A stretch of DNA of 64,000 nucleotides from Bacillus cabrialesii (GCF_004124315.2 NZ_CP096889.1:1781001-1845000), one strand, 5' to 3'. Positions 15,268-24,302 are shown, numbered from the stretch's first letter. Made by a program: numbers and translations. The notes: generated by a model from the letters alone, not told the origin.

Positions 15268-16443
15268 ATGACAAGCCCAACCCGCAGAAGAACTGCGAAA
15301 CGCAGACGGAGAAAACTAAATAAAAGAGGCAAACTTTTGCTTGGTCTTATCGCAGCGCTGATTTGTTTTACGATTTGGAATGCGCTTCATCGAAATAGTG
15401 AAGAGAACGAGCCGTCTCAAGAAACTGCAGCAGTTTCAGATACAGGTCAGAAGAAAGAGGTCAACAAGAAAACTGCTGAAAAAACAGAGGAACAAATCAA
15501 AACAGTGGACCATAATCAGAAAATCAGCAATTATTTAAAAGAGATCGGCTTCAGCGGAACAGCGATGATTGTCAGAAATGGAGAAGTCATAACAAATAAA
15601 GGTTTTGGTTATGCAGACCGTAAACAGCACATTCAAAATAATCCATTGACATCTTATTATGTCGGTTCATCACAAAAAGCGCTGATTGCAACCGCCATTT
15701 TACAGCTTGAGGAAAAGGGGAAACTTCAGACAAGTGATCCGGTAAGCACGTATTTACCTCATTTTCCTAACGGACAAACGATTACTTTGAAGAATCTGCT
15801 TACACATACATCGGGAATAAACGGACATATTGAAGGGAACGGCGAAATTACACCGGACGATTTAATAAAAGACATAGAACGTCAGGGAATCAAACGCCAA
15901 CCGGGCGTATGGGACTACAAGGATTCCAACTATTCTGTCCTCGCTTATATCGTTGCTGAAGTAAGCGGTGAGTCCTATGAAAAATACATAACGAATCATA
16001 TTTTTAAACCGGCCGGAATGACGCATGCAGGCTTTTACAAAACGTATGATAAAGAATCTTATCCTGCTCTCGGGTATAAGCTGAAGGGCGGCAGAGCGAT
16101 TACTCCGTATATGCCCGATCTATCTCAGCTGTATGGAGCCGGTGATATATATATGAGTGCTATAGATATGTACAAATTTGACCAAGCGCTGATAGACGGC
16201 AAACTGTACTCGCAAAAAAGCTACGAAAAGATGTTTACGCCAGGGAGCAGCTCCACATACGGCATGGGATTTTATGTGGCTCCCGGAAGTTATTCAAATC
16301 ATGGTGTCATGCCGGGCTTCAACGTCTTGAACAGCTTTAGCAAATCTGGGCAAACCGTTGTTGTTTTGTTGTCAAACATTCAAAATAACGCTAAATTGGG
16401 CCAAGTGAACAATAAAATATACCAGCTTCTGAATCAAGAATGA
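15268..16443 (+). CDS. pbpX: Penicillin-binding protein PbpX (class C beta-lactamase fold)
   Basis: A 391-residue serine hydrolase of the beta-lactamase class C/PBP4* fold. It has a very basic N-terminus (RRRTAKRRRRKLNKR), one membrane segment at about residues 20-40, a Glu/Lys-rich linker and an extracellular catalytic domain. The SxxK motif is in GSSQKAL, the second motif reads YKD where YxN is usual, and the third-motif region is SNHGVMPGFN. It is likely anchored outside the membrane and linked to cell-wall synthesis at division sites, but its exact reaction is not established to my knowledge. GGGAGG stands 9 bases before ATG 15268; another ATG at 15264 is out of frame. The ECF promoter suggests induction by envelope stress. 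Confidence 0.9.
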   Translation: MTSPTRRRTAKRRRRKLNKRGKLLLGLIAALICFTIWNALHRNSEENEPSQETAAVSDTGQKKEVNKKTAEKTEEQIKTVDHNQKISNYLKEIGFSGTAMIVRNGEVITNKGFGYADRKQHIQNNPLTSYYVGSSQKALIATAILQLEEKGKLQTSDPVSTYLPHFPNGQTITLKNLLTHTSGINGHIEGNGEITPDDLIKDIERQGIKRQPGVWDYKDSNYSVLAYIVAEVSGESYEKYITNHIFKPAGMTHAGFYKTYDKESYPALGYKLKGGRAITPYMPDLSQLYGAGDIYMSAIDMYKFDQALIDGKLYSQKSYEKMFTPGSSSTYGMGFYVAPGSYSNHGVMPGFNVLNSFSKSGQTVVVLLSNIQNNAKLGQVNNKIYQLLNQE

Positions 16444-16517
16444 TTCATGATCTTCTTTGTAAGGATTCATTCGGCACGTTAAAAGATAACTCGTCTGCAA
16501 ACGTTAAGATGGCAAGC

Positions 16518-16546
16518 TTGACAAGTATTTCCGACACATTTACAAT
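16518..16546 (+). promoter_or_regulatory. Sigma-A promoter of rny
   Basis: A perfect TTGACA is followed after 17 bp by TACAAT. Transcription would start near 16553, leaving a 165-base leader before rny that contains the dyad TTTAACA-TGAT-TGTTAAA at 16567-16584. Confidence 0.85.
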
Positions 16547-16717
16547 GAAGTTGTAACATTTGTTTTTTTAACATGATTGTTAAACCATTTAAACTTGACA
16601 AGGGCGATGAAAATACTCATTCCCTGTGAAGGTTCTGTATGTTGAGAAAACTAGACAATGTACATGCCGACACTTATTTAAGCAACAACCAAGTTCATAG
16701 CAAGAGGAGGTGAAAGT

Positions 16718-18280
16718 ATGACCCCAATTATGATGGTTCTCATCTCCATTTTGCTGATTCTACTCGGTTTAGTTGTTGGCTACTTTGTTCGTAAAACCAT
16801 TGCCGAAGCGAAAATTGCGGGCGCACGCGGTGCAGCCGAGCAAATTCTTGAAGATGCAAAGCGTGATGCTGAAGCACTGAAAAAAGAAGCTCTGCTTGAA
16901 GCAAAGGATGAAATCCACAAACTTCGAATAGATGCTGAACAGGAAGTTCGTGAAAGACGAAATGAGCTTCAAAAACAAGAAAACCGTTTACTCCAAAAGG
17001 AGGAAAACCTTGATCGTAAACATGAGGGAATTGATAAACGGGAAGCGATGTTGGAGAAGAAAGATCATTCTCTGAATGAACGACAACAACATATTGAAGA
17101 GATGGAAAGCAAAGTGGATGAGATGATTCGTATGCAGCAGTCAGAGTTGGAACGAATTTCGAGTCTGACTCGTGATGAAGCAAAACAAATCATTCTTGAG
17201 CGGGTTGAAAACGAGCTTTCACATGACATCGCCATCATGACAAAAGAAACTGAAAACCGCGCGAAAGAAGAGGCGGATAAGAAAGCGAAAAACATTCTTT
17301 CACTCGCCTTACAGCGCTGCGCAGCGGACCACGTTGCCGAAACAACGGTATCAGTTGTCAATCTTCCAAATGATGAGATGAAAGGACGTATCATCGGACG
17401 GGAAGGGCGTAACATTCGTACGCTTGAAACGCTGACAGGAATTGACCTGATTATTGATGATACGCCTGAAGCTGTCATTCTTTCCGGATTTGATCCGATC
17501 AGACGTGAGACAGCAAGGATTGCTCTTGATAAACTCGTTCAGGATGGCCGTATTCATCCGGCACGGATTGAAGAAATGGTTGAAAAATCTCGCCGCGAGG
17601 TCGATGACTATATTCGTGAGATGGGTGAGCAAACGACATTTGAGGTTGGCGTTCACGGCCTCCACCCAGATCTCATCAAGATTCTCGGCCGCTTAAAGTT
17701 CCGTACAAGCTACGGTCAAAATGTGCTTAAGCATTCCATGGAAGTCGCATTTTTGGCCGGTCTAATGGCATCGGAACTTGGAGAAGACGCAAAGCTTGCT
17801 AAACGTGCGGGCCTTCTTCACGACATCGGGAAAGCAATTGACCATGAAGTAGAAGGAAGCCACGTTGAAATCGGGGTAGAGCTTGCGACCAAATATAAAG
17901 AGCACCCAGTCGTGATAAACAGTATTGCATCACACCACGGGGATGAGGAGCCGACCTCCATTATCGCTGTCTTAGTAGCGGCAGCAGATGCGCTTTCCGC
18001 TGCAAGACCTGGCGCAAGGAGTGAGACGCTCGAGAATTATATTCGAAGACTTGAAAAGCTCGAAGAAATTTCTGAGTCCTACGAAGGTGTTGAAAAATCA
18101 TTTGCTATCCAGGCTGGACGCGAAGTGCGTATTATGGTGAAGCCGGATTCAATTAATGATCTTGAAGCTCATCGACTGGCGCGAGATATCCGTAAGCGAA
18201 TTGAGGACGAGCTCGATTATCCAGGTCATATTAAAGTGACAGTAATTAGAGAAACTCGAGCCGTAGAGTATGCAAAATAA
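16718..18280 (+). CDS. rny: Ribonuclease Y
   Basis: RNase Y (YmdA), 520 residues, is the membrane-anchored endoribonuclease that starts decay of many mRNAs and matures operon transcripts. A single N-terminal membrane segment (about residues 3-23) is followed by a long coiled coil rich in Glu, Lys and Arg (about 30-200). The KH RNA-binding domain carries GRIIGREGRNIRTLE at about 220-235, and the HD metal-dependent catalytic domain carries LLHDIGKAID near 368. The C-terminal domain ends in VIRETRAVEYAK. GAGGAGGTGAAA is an ideal ribosome binding site. It is followed by a terminator and then by ymdB; transcripts covering both are plausible. Confidence 0.97.
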   Translation: MTPIMMVLISILLILLGLVVGYFVRKTIAEAKIAGARGAAEQILEDAKRDAEALKKEALLEAKDEIHKLRIDAEQEVRERRNELQKQENRLLQKEENLDRKHEGIDKREAMLEKKDHSLNERQQHIEEMESKVDEMIRMQQSELERISSLTRDEAKQIILERVENELSHDIAIMTKETENRAKEEADKKAKNILSLALQRCAADHVAETTVSVVNLPNDEMKGRIIGREGRNIRTLETLTGIDLIIDDTPEAVILSGFDPIRRETARIALDKLVQDGRIHPARIEEMVEKSRREVDDYIREMGEQTTFEVGVHGLHPDLIKILGRLKFRTSYGQNVLKHSMEVAFLAGLMASELGEDAKLAKRAGLLHDIGKAIDHEVEGSHVEIGVELATKYKEHPVVINSIASHHGDEEPTSIIAVLVAAADALSAARPGARSETLENYIRRLEKLEEISESYEGVEKSFAIQAGREVRIMVKPDSINDLEAHRLARDIRKRIEDELDYPGHIKVTVIRETRAVEYAK

Positions 18281-18311
18281 AGTGATGCGCTAAGCATCAC
18301 TTTATTTTTTT
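18279..18311 (+). terminator. Terminator of rny
   Basis: A 10-bp perfect stem AAAGTGATGC / GCATCACTTT with a 5-base loop is followed by ATTTTTTT. Confidence 0.92.
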
Positions 18312-18349
18312 GACGGCCAAGGAATTTTCAAGAAGAAAGGATTTACAAA

Positions 18350-19144
18350 ATGAGAATTTTATTTATCGGAGATGTTGTCGGTTCACCGGGCCGTGACATG
18401 GTAAAAGAATATGTACCCAAGCTGAAAACAAAATATAAGCCTCACTTTACCATTATTAATGGTGAAAATGCCGCACATGGAAAGGGCCTGACGGAAAAAA
18501 TTTATCACGGTTTTATCCAAGCCGGCGCAGATGCAATCACGATGGGGAACCACACATGGGATAAAAGAGAAATTTTCGATTTTATAGATGACGTTCCGAA
18601 CTTGGTTCGCCCCGCAAACTTTCCTGAGGGAACACCGGGAAAAGGGATGACCTATGTGAAAGCAAACGGAAAAGAACTTGCCGTTATGAACTTACAGGGC
18701 CGTACGTTTTTACCTCCGCTTGATGATCCGTTTTTAAAAGCGGATGAATTAATTGCCGAGGCTGCGAAAAGAACGCCGTATATTTTTATTGACTTCCATG
18801 CTGAAGCGACAAGTGAAAAGCTCGCACTCGGCTGGTATACTGACGGTCGGGCTTCAGCTGTTGTCGGAACTCATACACACGTGCAAACAGCGGATAACCG
18901 CATTTTACCGAAGGGTACTGCATATATTACAGATGTAGGCATGACAGGCCCATATGACGGTATCCTGGGGACGGACAGAGAAACAGTTATCAAGCGATTC
19001 AAAACAAACCTTCCGGTGCGATTTACTGTCGCTGAAGGAAGAACAACGCTGAGCGGAGTTGTCATTGATATTGATGATCAAACGAAAAAAGCTGTCAAAA
19101 TTGAACGTATTTTAATCAATGATGATCACATGTTCTTTGAATAA
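18350..19144 (+). CDS. ymdB: Metallophosphodiesterase YmdB
   Basis: A 264-residue metallophosphoesterase that hydrolyses cyclic nucleotides in vitro and is needed in B. subtilis for the switch to biofilm gene expression. The two-metal site is visible as GDVVGSPG (residues 7-14), NGENAAHGKG, MGNHTWDK, the DFHAEATSEK strand and GTHTHVQTADNRILP, in the order expected for this family. It has no membrane segment. AAGAAAGGA lies before ATG 18350. It comes 70 bases after rny and after a strong terminator, so partial read-through or an unseen promoter would drive it. No terminator of good quality follows; the spoVS sigma-H promoter begins 41 bases downstream. Confidence 0.94.
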   Translation: MRILFIGDVVGSPGRDMVKEYVPKLKTKYKPHFTIINGENAAHGKGLTEKIYHGFIQAGADAITMGNHTWDKREIFDFIDDVPNLVRPANFPEGTPGKGMTYVKANGKELAVMNLQGRTFLPPLDDPFLKADELIAEAAKRTPYIFIDFHAEATSEKLALGWYTDGRASAVVGTHTHVQTADNRILPKGTAYITDVGMTGPYDGILGTDRETVIKRFKTNLPVRFTVAEGRTTLSGVVIDIDDQTKKAVKIERILINDDHMFFE

Positions 19145-19184
19145 TTGAACATATGGTTATTTTATAAAAATATTAAAAAGAAAA

Positions 19185-19214
19185 GCAGGAATATAGCAAC
19201 TCCTTAGTGAATAT
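19185..19214 (+). promoter_or_regulatory. Sigma-H promoter of spoVS
   Basis: GCAGGAATA, a 12-bp spacer and AGTGAATAT match the full sigma-H consensus RnAGGAwWW-N11-12-RnnGAATww at every defined position. spoVS is known to depend on sigma-H. The predicted leader is about 120 bases. Confidence 0.85.
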
Positions 19215-19343
19215 AGTAAAAATGGAAGGTAGCCCGCTATTTTTGAAAAGCATTGTGGGGATGGCTTTTTGGATAGCAACATCTAATAATGATTGTTCTA
19301 ATGAACACTCACTTATCCATTGTAAAACTAAGGGGGAGCAGAA

Positions 19344-19604
19344 ATGGAAATCTTAAAAGTTTCAGCAAAATCGAGTCCAAATTCAGTGGCAGGTGCGCTT
19401 GCAGGCGTGTTAAGAGAGCGAGGGGCCGCCGAGATTCAAGCGATTGGAGCGGGTGCATTAAACCAGGCTGTGAAAGCTGTGGCGATTGCCAGGGGATTTG
19501 TGGCGCCGAGCGGCGTTGATTTGATTTGTATTCCGGCTTTTACTGATATTCAGATTGATGGGGAAGAAAGAACGGCGATTAAATTAATCGTGGAGCCTCG
19601 CTAA
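19344..19604 (+). CDS. spoVS: Stage V sporulation protein S
   Basis: SpoVS, 86 residues, has an Alba-like fold and is needed for late sporulation steps (coat assembly and dehydration). The conserved sequence MEILKVSAKSSPNSVAGALA and the motif RERGAAEIQAIGAGALNQAVKA are intact; proteins of this family are nearly invariant across spore formers. GGGGGAG is placed 6 bases before ATG. It is a single-gene unit between a sigma-H promoter and a perfect terminator, matching the early-sporulation expression known for this gene. Its biochemical role is not settled; nucleic-acid binding has been suggested from the fold. Confidence 0.97.
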   Translation: MEILKVSAKSSPNSVAGALAGVLRERGAAEIQAIGAGALNQAVKAVAIARGFVAPSGVDLICIPAFTDIQIDGEERTAIKLIVEPR

Positions 19605-19623
19605 AAACAAATAAAGCATTCTC

Positions 19624-19656
19624 AACCTGTTTGCGTGATGCAAACAGGTTGTTTTT
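19624..19656 (+). terminator. Terminator of spoVS
   Basis: An 11-bp perfect stem AACCTGTTTGC / GCAAACAGGTT with a GTGAT loop is followed by GTTTTT. Confidence 0.93.
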
Positions 19657-19804
19657 CATTTGTTGTGATATTTTCTCCCAATAGTATTATCGGCATATAA
19701 ATGACGAAAATACAAAAATCAGAAATGACGAAGAACGTTTCAGAAAAAAAATCCGCCCATTTTTTAAGACGGATACTTTTGTCCTTATCAGAAAGACAGT
19801 GCTG

Positions 19805-19833
19805 TTTACGCTTATTCCATATCATGGTACAAT
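19805..19833 (+). promoter_or_regulatory. Sigma-A promoter of tdh-kbl
   Basis: TTTACG and TACAAT are 17 bp apart, and the -10 element is extended (TGGTACAAT). It stands 36 bases before the tdh start. Just upstream, ATCCG/CGGAT (19750-19775) form a loose dyad that could be an operator. Confidence 0.7.
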
Positions 19834-19869
19834 CCGAATGTAACAAGAATTTTTCAAGGAGGATTGTAC

Positions 19870-20913
19870 ATGCAGAGTGGAAAGATGAAAGCTCTAATGA
19901 AAAAGGACGGGACGTTCGGTGCTGTGCTGACTGAAGTTCCCATTCCTGAGATCGATAAACATGAAGTCCTCATAAAAGTAAAAGCTGCTTCCATATGCGG
20001 CACGGATGTACACATTTATAATTGGGATCAATGGGCACGCCAGAGAATCAAACCACCCTATGTTTTCGGCCATGAGTTCAGCGGCATTGTTGAAGCTGTG
20101 GGAGAGAATGCCGGCAGTGTAAAAGTGGGGGAGTATGTTTCGGCGGAAACCCATATTGTCTGCGGCGAATGTGTCCCTTGTCTGACAGGAAAATCTCATG
20201 TTTGCAGCAATACTGCTATTATCGGAGTGGACACAGCGGGCTGTTTTGCGGAGTATGTAAAAGTCCCAGCTGATAACGTTTGGAAGAATCCCGCCGATAT
20301 GGAACCGGCGATTGCTTCTATTCAAGAGCCTTTAGGAAATGCGGTTCACACAGTGCTCGAGAGCCAGCCAGCAGGAGGAACGACTGCTGTCATCGGATGC
20401 GGACCGATTGGTCTTATGGCTGTTGCGGTTGCAAAAGCAGCAGGTGCTTCACAGGTAATAGCGATCGATAAAAATGAATACAGGTTGGCGCTTGCCAAAC
20501 AAATGGGGGCTTCATATACTGTTTCTGTCGAAAAAGAAGATCCGCTCAAAATTGTAAGCGCTTTAACAGATGGAGAAGGAGCGGATCTCGTTTGTGAGAT
20601 GTCGGGACATCCCTCAGCGATTGCCCAAGGTCTTGCGATGGCTGCCAATGGCGGAAGGTTTCATATTCTCAGCTTGCCGGAACATCCGGTGACAATTGAT
20701 TTGACGAATAAAGTGGTCTTTAAAGGACTTACGATCCAAGGAATCACAGGAAGAAAAATGTTTTCGACATGGCGGCAGGTGTCACAATTGCTCAGTTCAA
20801 ACGTTCTCGATCTTTCACCTGTTATTACCCATCAGTTTTCGTTAGAGGAATTTGAGAAAGGATTTGAACTGATGAGAAGCGGCCAGTGCGGAAAAGTAAT
20901 TTTAATTCCATAA
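19870..20913 (+). CDS. tdh: L-threonine 3-dehydrogenase
   Basis: A zinc-dependent medium-chain dehydrogenase of 347 residues that oxidises threonine to 2-amino-3-oxobutyrate with NAD+. The catalytic zinc ligands are seen in SICGTDVH and FGHEF, the structural-zinc cysteines in the loop CGECVPCLTGKSHVC, and the Rossmann motif in VIGCGPIGLMAVAVA. ATG 19870 is favoured over TTG 19864 because AAGGAGG ends 7 bases before it. The product is unstable and is handed to Kbl, encoded 13 bases downstream; together they cleave threonine to glycine and acetyl-CoA. Confidence 0.96.
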   Translation: MQSGKMKALMKKDGTFGAVLTEVPIPEIDKHEVLIKVKAASICGTDVHIYNWDQWARQRIKPPYVFGHEFSGIVEAVGENAGSVKVGEYVSAETHIVCGECVPCLTGKSHVCSNTAIIGVDTAGCFAEYVKVPADNVWKNPADMEPAIASIQEPLGNAVHTVLESQPAGGTTAVIGCGPIGLMAVAVAKAAGASQVIAIDKNEYRLALAKQMGASYTVSVEKEDPLKIVSALTDGEGADLVCEMSGHPSAIAQGLAMAANGGRFHILSLPEHPVTIDLTNKVVFKGLTIQGITGRKMFSTWRQVSQLLSSNVLDLSPVITHQFSLEEFEKGFELMRSGQCGKVILIP

Positions 20914-20926
20914 AAGGGGGATAAAC

Positions 20927-22105
20927 ATGATGAAGAAATTTGAGTTTTTAAAAGCAGAGCTAGATAGAATGAAAGAAAACCATACATGGCAAGACATAAA
21001 ACAGCTTGAATCCATGCAGGGCCCATCTGTCACAGTGAATCACAAAAACGTCATTCAGCTTTCTTCTAACAATTACCTCGGATTTACTTCACATCCAAGA
21101 CTCATTAAAGCCGCACAGGAGGCCGTTCAGCAATTTGGAGCAGGCACCGGTTCAGTGAGAACGATTGCCGGTACATTTACAATGCATCAAGAACTAGAGA
21201 AAAAGCTGGCAGCCTTTAAAAAAACCGAGGCGGCACTTGTTTTCCAATCAGGCTTCACAACAAACCAAGGTATACTTTCAAGTATTCTGACAAAAGAAGA
21301 TATTGTCATCTCAGATGAATTAAATCATGCCTCTATTATAGACGGAATCAGATTGACAAAGGCGGATAAAAAGGTGTATCAGCACGTCGATATGAGTGAT
21401 TTAGAGAGGGTGCTGAGAAAGTCAATGAATTACCGGATGCGTCTGATTGTAACAGACGGCGTATTTTCCATGGACGGCAATATCGCTCCTTTGCCAGATA
21501 TTGTAGAGCTCGCTGAGAAATATGATGCATTTGTGATGGTGGATGACGCCCATGCATCGGGAGTGCTTGGCGAAAACGGCAGAGGGACGGTGAATCACTT
21601 CGGTCTGGACGGCAGAGTCCATATTCAGGTCGGAACGCTGAGCAAGGCAATCGGAGTGCTCGGCGGCTACGCTGCCGGATCAAAGGTGCTGATCGATTAT
21701 TTACGCCATAAAGGCCGTCCGTTTTTATTCAGCACGTCCCATCCGCCGGCCGTGACCGCAGCTTGTATGGAAGCGATTGATGTCTTGCTGGAAGAGACGG
21801 AGCATATGGAGCGCTTGTGGGAAAATACGGCCTATTTTAAATCAATGCTTGTGAAAATGGGTCTGACTCTCACGCAGAGTGAAACACCGATTCTTCCTAT
21901 CTTGATAGGTGATGAAGGCGCGGCAAAGGCATTCTCTGATCAGCTCCTTTCGCGCGGCATATTTGCCCAAAGCATCGTTTTTCCGACTGTTGCTAAGGGA
22001 AAAGCCAGAATTCGAACGATTATTACCGCTGAGCACACCAAAGAAGAACTGGATAAGGCGCTTGACGCCATCGAAAAGACGGCTAAGGAGCTCCAGCTAT
22101 TGTAA
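20927..22105 (+). CDS. kbl: 2-amino-3-ketobutyrate coenzyme A ligase
   Basis: Kbl, 392 residues, is a PLP-dependent enzyme of the alpha-oxoamine synthase family that converts 2-amino-3-oxobutyrate and CoA to glycine and acetyl-CoA. The PLP lysine is in TLSKAIGVLGGY (near residue 237), the aspartate that contacts the pyridine nitrogen is in VDDAHASG, and the glycine-rich strand SGFTTNQGILS is present. AAAAGGGGG stands 6 bases before ATG 20927; ATG 20930 is an equal alternative. It is co-transcribed with tdh and ends in a terminator that overlaps its stop codon. Confidence 0.95.
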   Translation: MMKKFEFLKAELDRMKENHTWQDIKQLESMQGPSVTVNHKNVIQLSSNNYLGFTSHPRLIKAAQEAVQQFGAGTGSVRTIAGTFTMHQELEKKLAAFKKTEAALVFQSGFTTNQGILSSILTKEDIVISDELNHASIIDGIRLTKADKKVYQHVDMSDLERVLRKSMNYRMRLIVTDGVFSMDGNIAPLPDIVELAEKYDAFVMVDDAHASGVLGENGRGTVNHFGLDGRVHIQVGTLSKAIGVLGGYAAGSKVLIDYLRHKGRPFLFSTSHPPAVTAACMEAIDVLLEETEHMERLWENTAYFKSMLVKMGLTLTQSETPILPILIGDEGAAKAFSDQLLSRGIFAQSIVFPTVAKGKARIRTIITAEHTKEELDKALDAIEKTAKELQLL

Positions 22106-22131
22106 GAGGAAGAGAATACTCTTCCTCTTTT
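22104..22131 (+). terminator. Terminator of tdh-kbl
   Basis: An 11-bp perfect stem AAGAGGAAGAG / CTCTTCCTCTT with an AATA loop, followed by TT. The T-run is partly in the stem. Confidence 0.85.
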
Positions 22132-22140
22132 GATTCCTTA

Positions 22141-22169
22141 TTGATTATTATTCTCAATGAGTGTACAAT
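22141..22169 (+). promoter_or_regulatory. Sigma-A promoter of miaB-ricA
   Basis: TTGATT and TACAAT are 17 bp apart. It directly follows the kbl terminator and precedes miaB by 80 bases. Confidence 0.75.
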
Positions 22170-22249
22170 GATAGGTTGCCAGTTGTGCAGAGCGCCAATA
22201 ACCTTTATACTGGAGGGTGGAAGTTTGGTTTGAAAGGAGAAATCATGAC

Positions 22250-23779
22250 ATGAATGAAAAACAAAAGTTAGAGAGCGGACAAGTTAATCCATCGGACAAA
22301 AAATCCGAGAAGGATTACAGCAAGTACTTTGAAGCTGTTTACATTCCGCCTTCCTTAAAAGATGCGAAAAAACGAGGCAAGGAAGCCGTTACTTATCATA
22401 ATGACTTTAAAATTTCTGAGCAATATAAAGGATTGGGAGACGGAAGAAAGTTCTATATCCGTACGTACGGCTGCCAAATGAATGAACATGATACAGAGGT
22501 TATGGCAGGGATCTTTATGGCGCTCGGATATGAAGCGACAAACTCTGTTGACGATGCCAATGTCATTTTGTTAAACACATGTGCGATCCGTGAAAATGCC
22601 GAGAATAAGGTATTTGGTGAGCTGGGGCACTTAAAAGCGCTGAAAAAAAACAATCCCGATCTGATTTTAGGCGTGTGCGGCTGTATGTCCCAAGAGGAAT
22701 CAGTCGTGAATCGGATTTTGAAAAAACATCCGTTTGTCGATATGATTTTCGGAACGCATAACATTCATCGCCTGCCGGAGCTTTTGTCAGAAGCATACCT
22801 TTCAAAAGAAATGGTCGTAGAAGTTTGGTCCAAGGAAGGGGACGTGATTGAAAACCTTCCAAAAGTCCGGAACGGAAAAATTAAGGGCTGGGTCAATATC
22901 ATGTACGGCTGTGACAAATTCTGTACGTATTGCATCGTGCCTTACACACGCGGAAAAGAAAGAAGCCGCCGCCCTGAAGAAATCATTCAGGAAGTGAGAA
23001 GGCTCGCAAGTGAAGGCTACAAGGAAATTACGCTATTAGGCCAGAACGTAAACGCGTACGGAAAAGACTTTGAAGATATGACATACGGCCTCGGTGATTT
23101 GATGGATGAATTGAGAAAAATCGATATCCCGAGAATCCGTTTTACAACGAGTCATCCGCGTGACTTTGACGACCGCCTCATTGAAGTGCTGGCAAAAGGC
23201 GGCAACCTGCTTGATCACATTCATTTACCTGTTCAATCAGGAAGCTCAGAGGTTCTGAAGCTGATGGCCCGTAAATATGACAGAGAGCGTTATATGGATC
23301 TCGTTCGAAAAATTAAGGAAGCAATGCCGAACGCATCTTTGACAACGGATATTATCGTCGGATTCCCGAACGAAACGGACGAACAGTTTGAAGAAACGCT
23401 TTCACTATACCGTGAAGTGGAATTTGACAGCGCCTATACGTTCATTTACTCTCCGCGTGAGGGCACTCCGGCTGCCAAAATGAAAGATAATGTACCGATG
23501 CGGGTGAAAAAAGAACGTCTTCAGCGTCTGAACGCACTGGTGAATGAAATTTCCGCTAAAAAAATGAAGGAATACGAAGGCAAGGTTGTCGAAGTATTAG
23601 TTGAGGGTGAAAGCAAAAATAACCCTGATATTCTTGCAGGCTACACTGAAAAAAGCAAGCTTGTCAATTTCAAAGGGCCGAAGGAAGCCATCGGCAAAAT
23701 CGTCCGCGTGAAAATCCAGCAAGCGAAAACATGGTCGCTTGACGGAGAAATGGTAGGAGAAGCAATCGAGGTGAAATAA
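22250..23779 (+). CDS. miaB: tRNA-2-methylthio-N6-isopentenyladenosine37 synthase MiaB
   Basis: MiaB (YmcB), 509 residues, is a radical-SAM methylthiotransferase that adds the 2-methylthio group to i6A37 of tRNAs. The N-terminal UPF0004 domain holds three cluster cysteines, seen in RTYGCQMNEHD, LNTCAIRENAE and VCGCMSQ. The radical-SAM CxxxCxxC motif is in YGCDKFCTYCIVPY, and a C-terminal TRAM domain (about 440-509) binds RNA. I use ATG 22250. The ribosome binding site AAAGGAG is about 10 bases away and sits closer to an out-of-frame ATG at 22245 that reads ATG-ACA-TGA, so the start region is unusual. An upstream GTG at 22217 would add 11 residues. Confidence 0.95.
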   Translation: MNEKQKLESGQVNPSDKKSEKDYSKYFEAVYIPPSLKDAKKRGKEAVTYHNDFKISEQYKGLGDGRKFYIRTYGCQMNEHDTEVMAGIFMALGYEATNSVDDANVILLNTCAIRENAENKVFGELGHLKALKKNNPDLILGVCGCMSQEESVVNRILKKHPFVDMIFGTHNIHRLPELLSEAYLSKEMVVEVWSKEGDVIENLPKVRNGKIKGWVNIMYGCDKFCTYCIVPYTRGKERSRRPEEIIQEVRRLASEGYKEITLLGQNVNAYGKDFEDMTYGLGDLMDELRKIDIPRIRFTTSHPRDFDDRLIEVLAKGGNLLDHIHLPVQSGSSEVLKLMARKYDRERYMDLVRKIKEAMPNASLTTDIIVGFPNETDEQFEETLSLYREVEFDSAYTFIYSPREGTPAAKMKDNVPMRVKKERLQRLNALVNEISAKKMKEYEGKVVEVLVEGESKNNPDILAGYTEKSKLVNFKGPKEAIGKIVRVKIQQAKTWSLDGEMVGEAIEVK

Positions 23780-23780
23780 G

Positions 23781-24212
23781 ATGACGCTCTACTCAAAAAA
23801 AGACATTGTGCAGCAGGCTCGAAACCTTGCAAAAATGATCTCTGAAACAGAAGAGGTTGATTTTTTCAAACGGGCTGAAGCGCAAATCAATGAGAATGAC
23901 AAAGTGTCTGCAATCGTTAATCAGATTAAAGCTCTGCAAAAACAGGCTGTCAATCTGAAGCATTATGAAAAGCATGAAGCGCTCAAACAAGTAGAAGCAA
24001 AAATTGACGCGCTGCAAGAAGAGCTTGAAGAGATCCCTGTTATTCAGGAATTCAGAGACTCGCAGATGGAGGTAAATGACCTTCTGCAGCTCGTTGCGCA
24101 CACCATTTCAAACCAAGTCACAAATGAAATCATCACATCAACCGGGGGCGACCTGCTAAAAGGGGAAACCGGTTCGAAAGCGAAGTATTCAAATAACAGC
24201 TGTTCTTTCTAA
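23781..24212 (+). CDS. ricA: RicA (YmcA), Y-complex subunit for RNA maturation and Spo0A activation
   Basis: A 143-residue mostly helical protein of the YlbF/YmcA family. With RicF (YlbF) and RicT (YaaT) it forms the Ric or Y-complex, which works with RNase Y in mRNA maturation and is required for biofilm formation, competence and sporulation. The central part is a long amphipathic helix pair rich in Lys/Glu/Gln (KALQKQAVNLKHYEKHEALKQ). The C-terminal tail ends NSCSF; a cysteine near the end is among those reported to take part in Fe-S cluster binding of the complex. It starts 1 base after the miaB stop, with GAGGTGAAA as ribosome binding site inside the miaB end, so it is translationally coupled. 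Confidence 0.93.
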   Translation: MTLYSKKDIVQQARNLAKMISETEEVDFFKRAEAQINENDKVSAIVNQIKALQKQAVNLKHYEKHEALKQVEAKIDALQEELEEIPVIQEFRDSQMEVNDLLQLVAHTISNQVTNEIITSTGGDLLKGETGSKAKYSNNSCSF

Positions 24213-24242
24213 ACACGGTGCCTTTACAGGCCCGTGTTTTTT
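24211..24242 (+). terminator. Terminator of miaB-ricA
   Basis: AACACGG and CCGTGTT pair, with an inner GCCT/AGGC stem and a TTAC loop, followed by TTTT. Confidence 0.88.
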
Positions 24243-24302
24243 ATATTCATTAAGTGAACTAAATAATATATGTACTAAATGTTCAATTTGTTTTTCGGTG
24301 TT

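Noticed and set aside
16595..16623. A second TTGACA upstream of rny
   Set aside because: No -10 hexamer is found at 16-18 bp; the upstream TTGACA/TACAAT pair is much better.
19622..19846. A 74-codon - strand frame across the spoVS terminator and tdh promoter
   Set aside because: It overlaps a terminator stem and a promoter, lacks a ribosome binding site and has no protein-like pattern.
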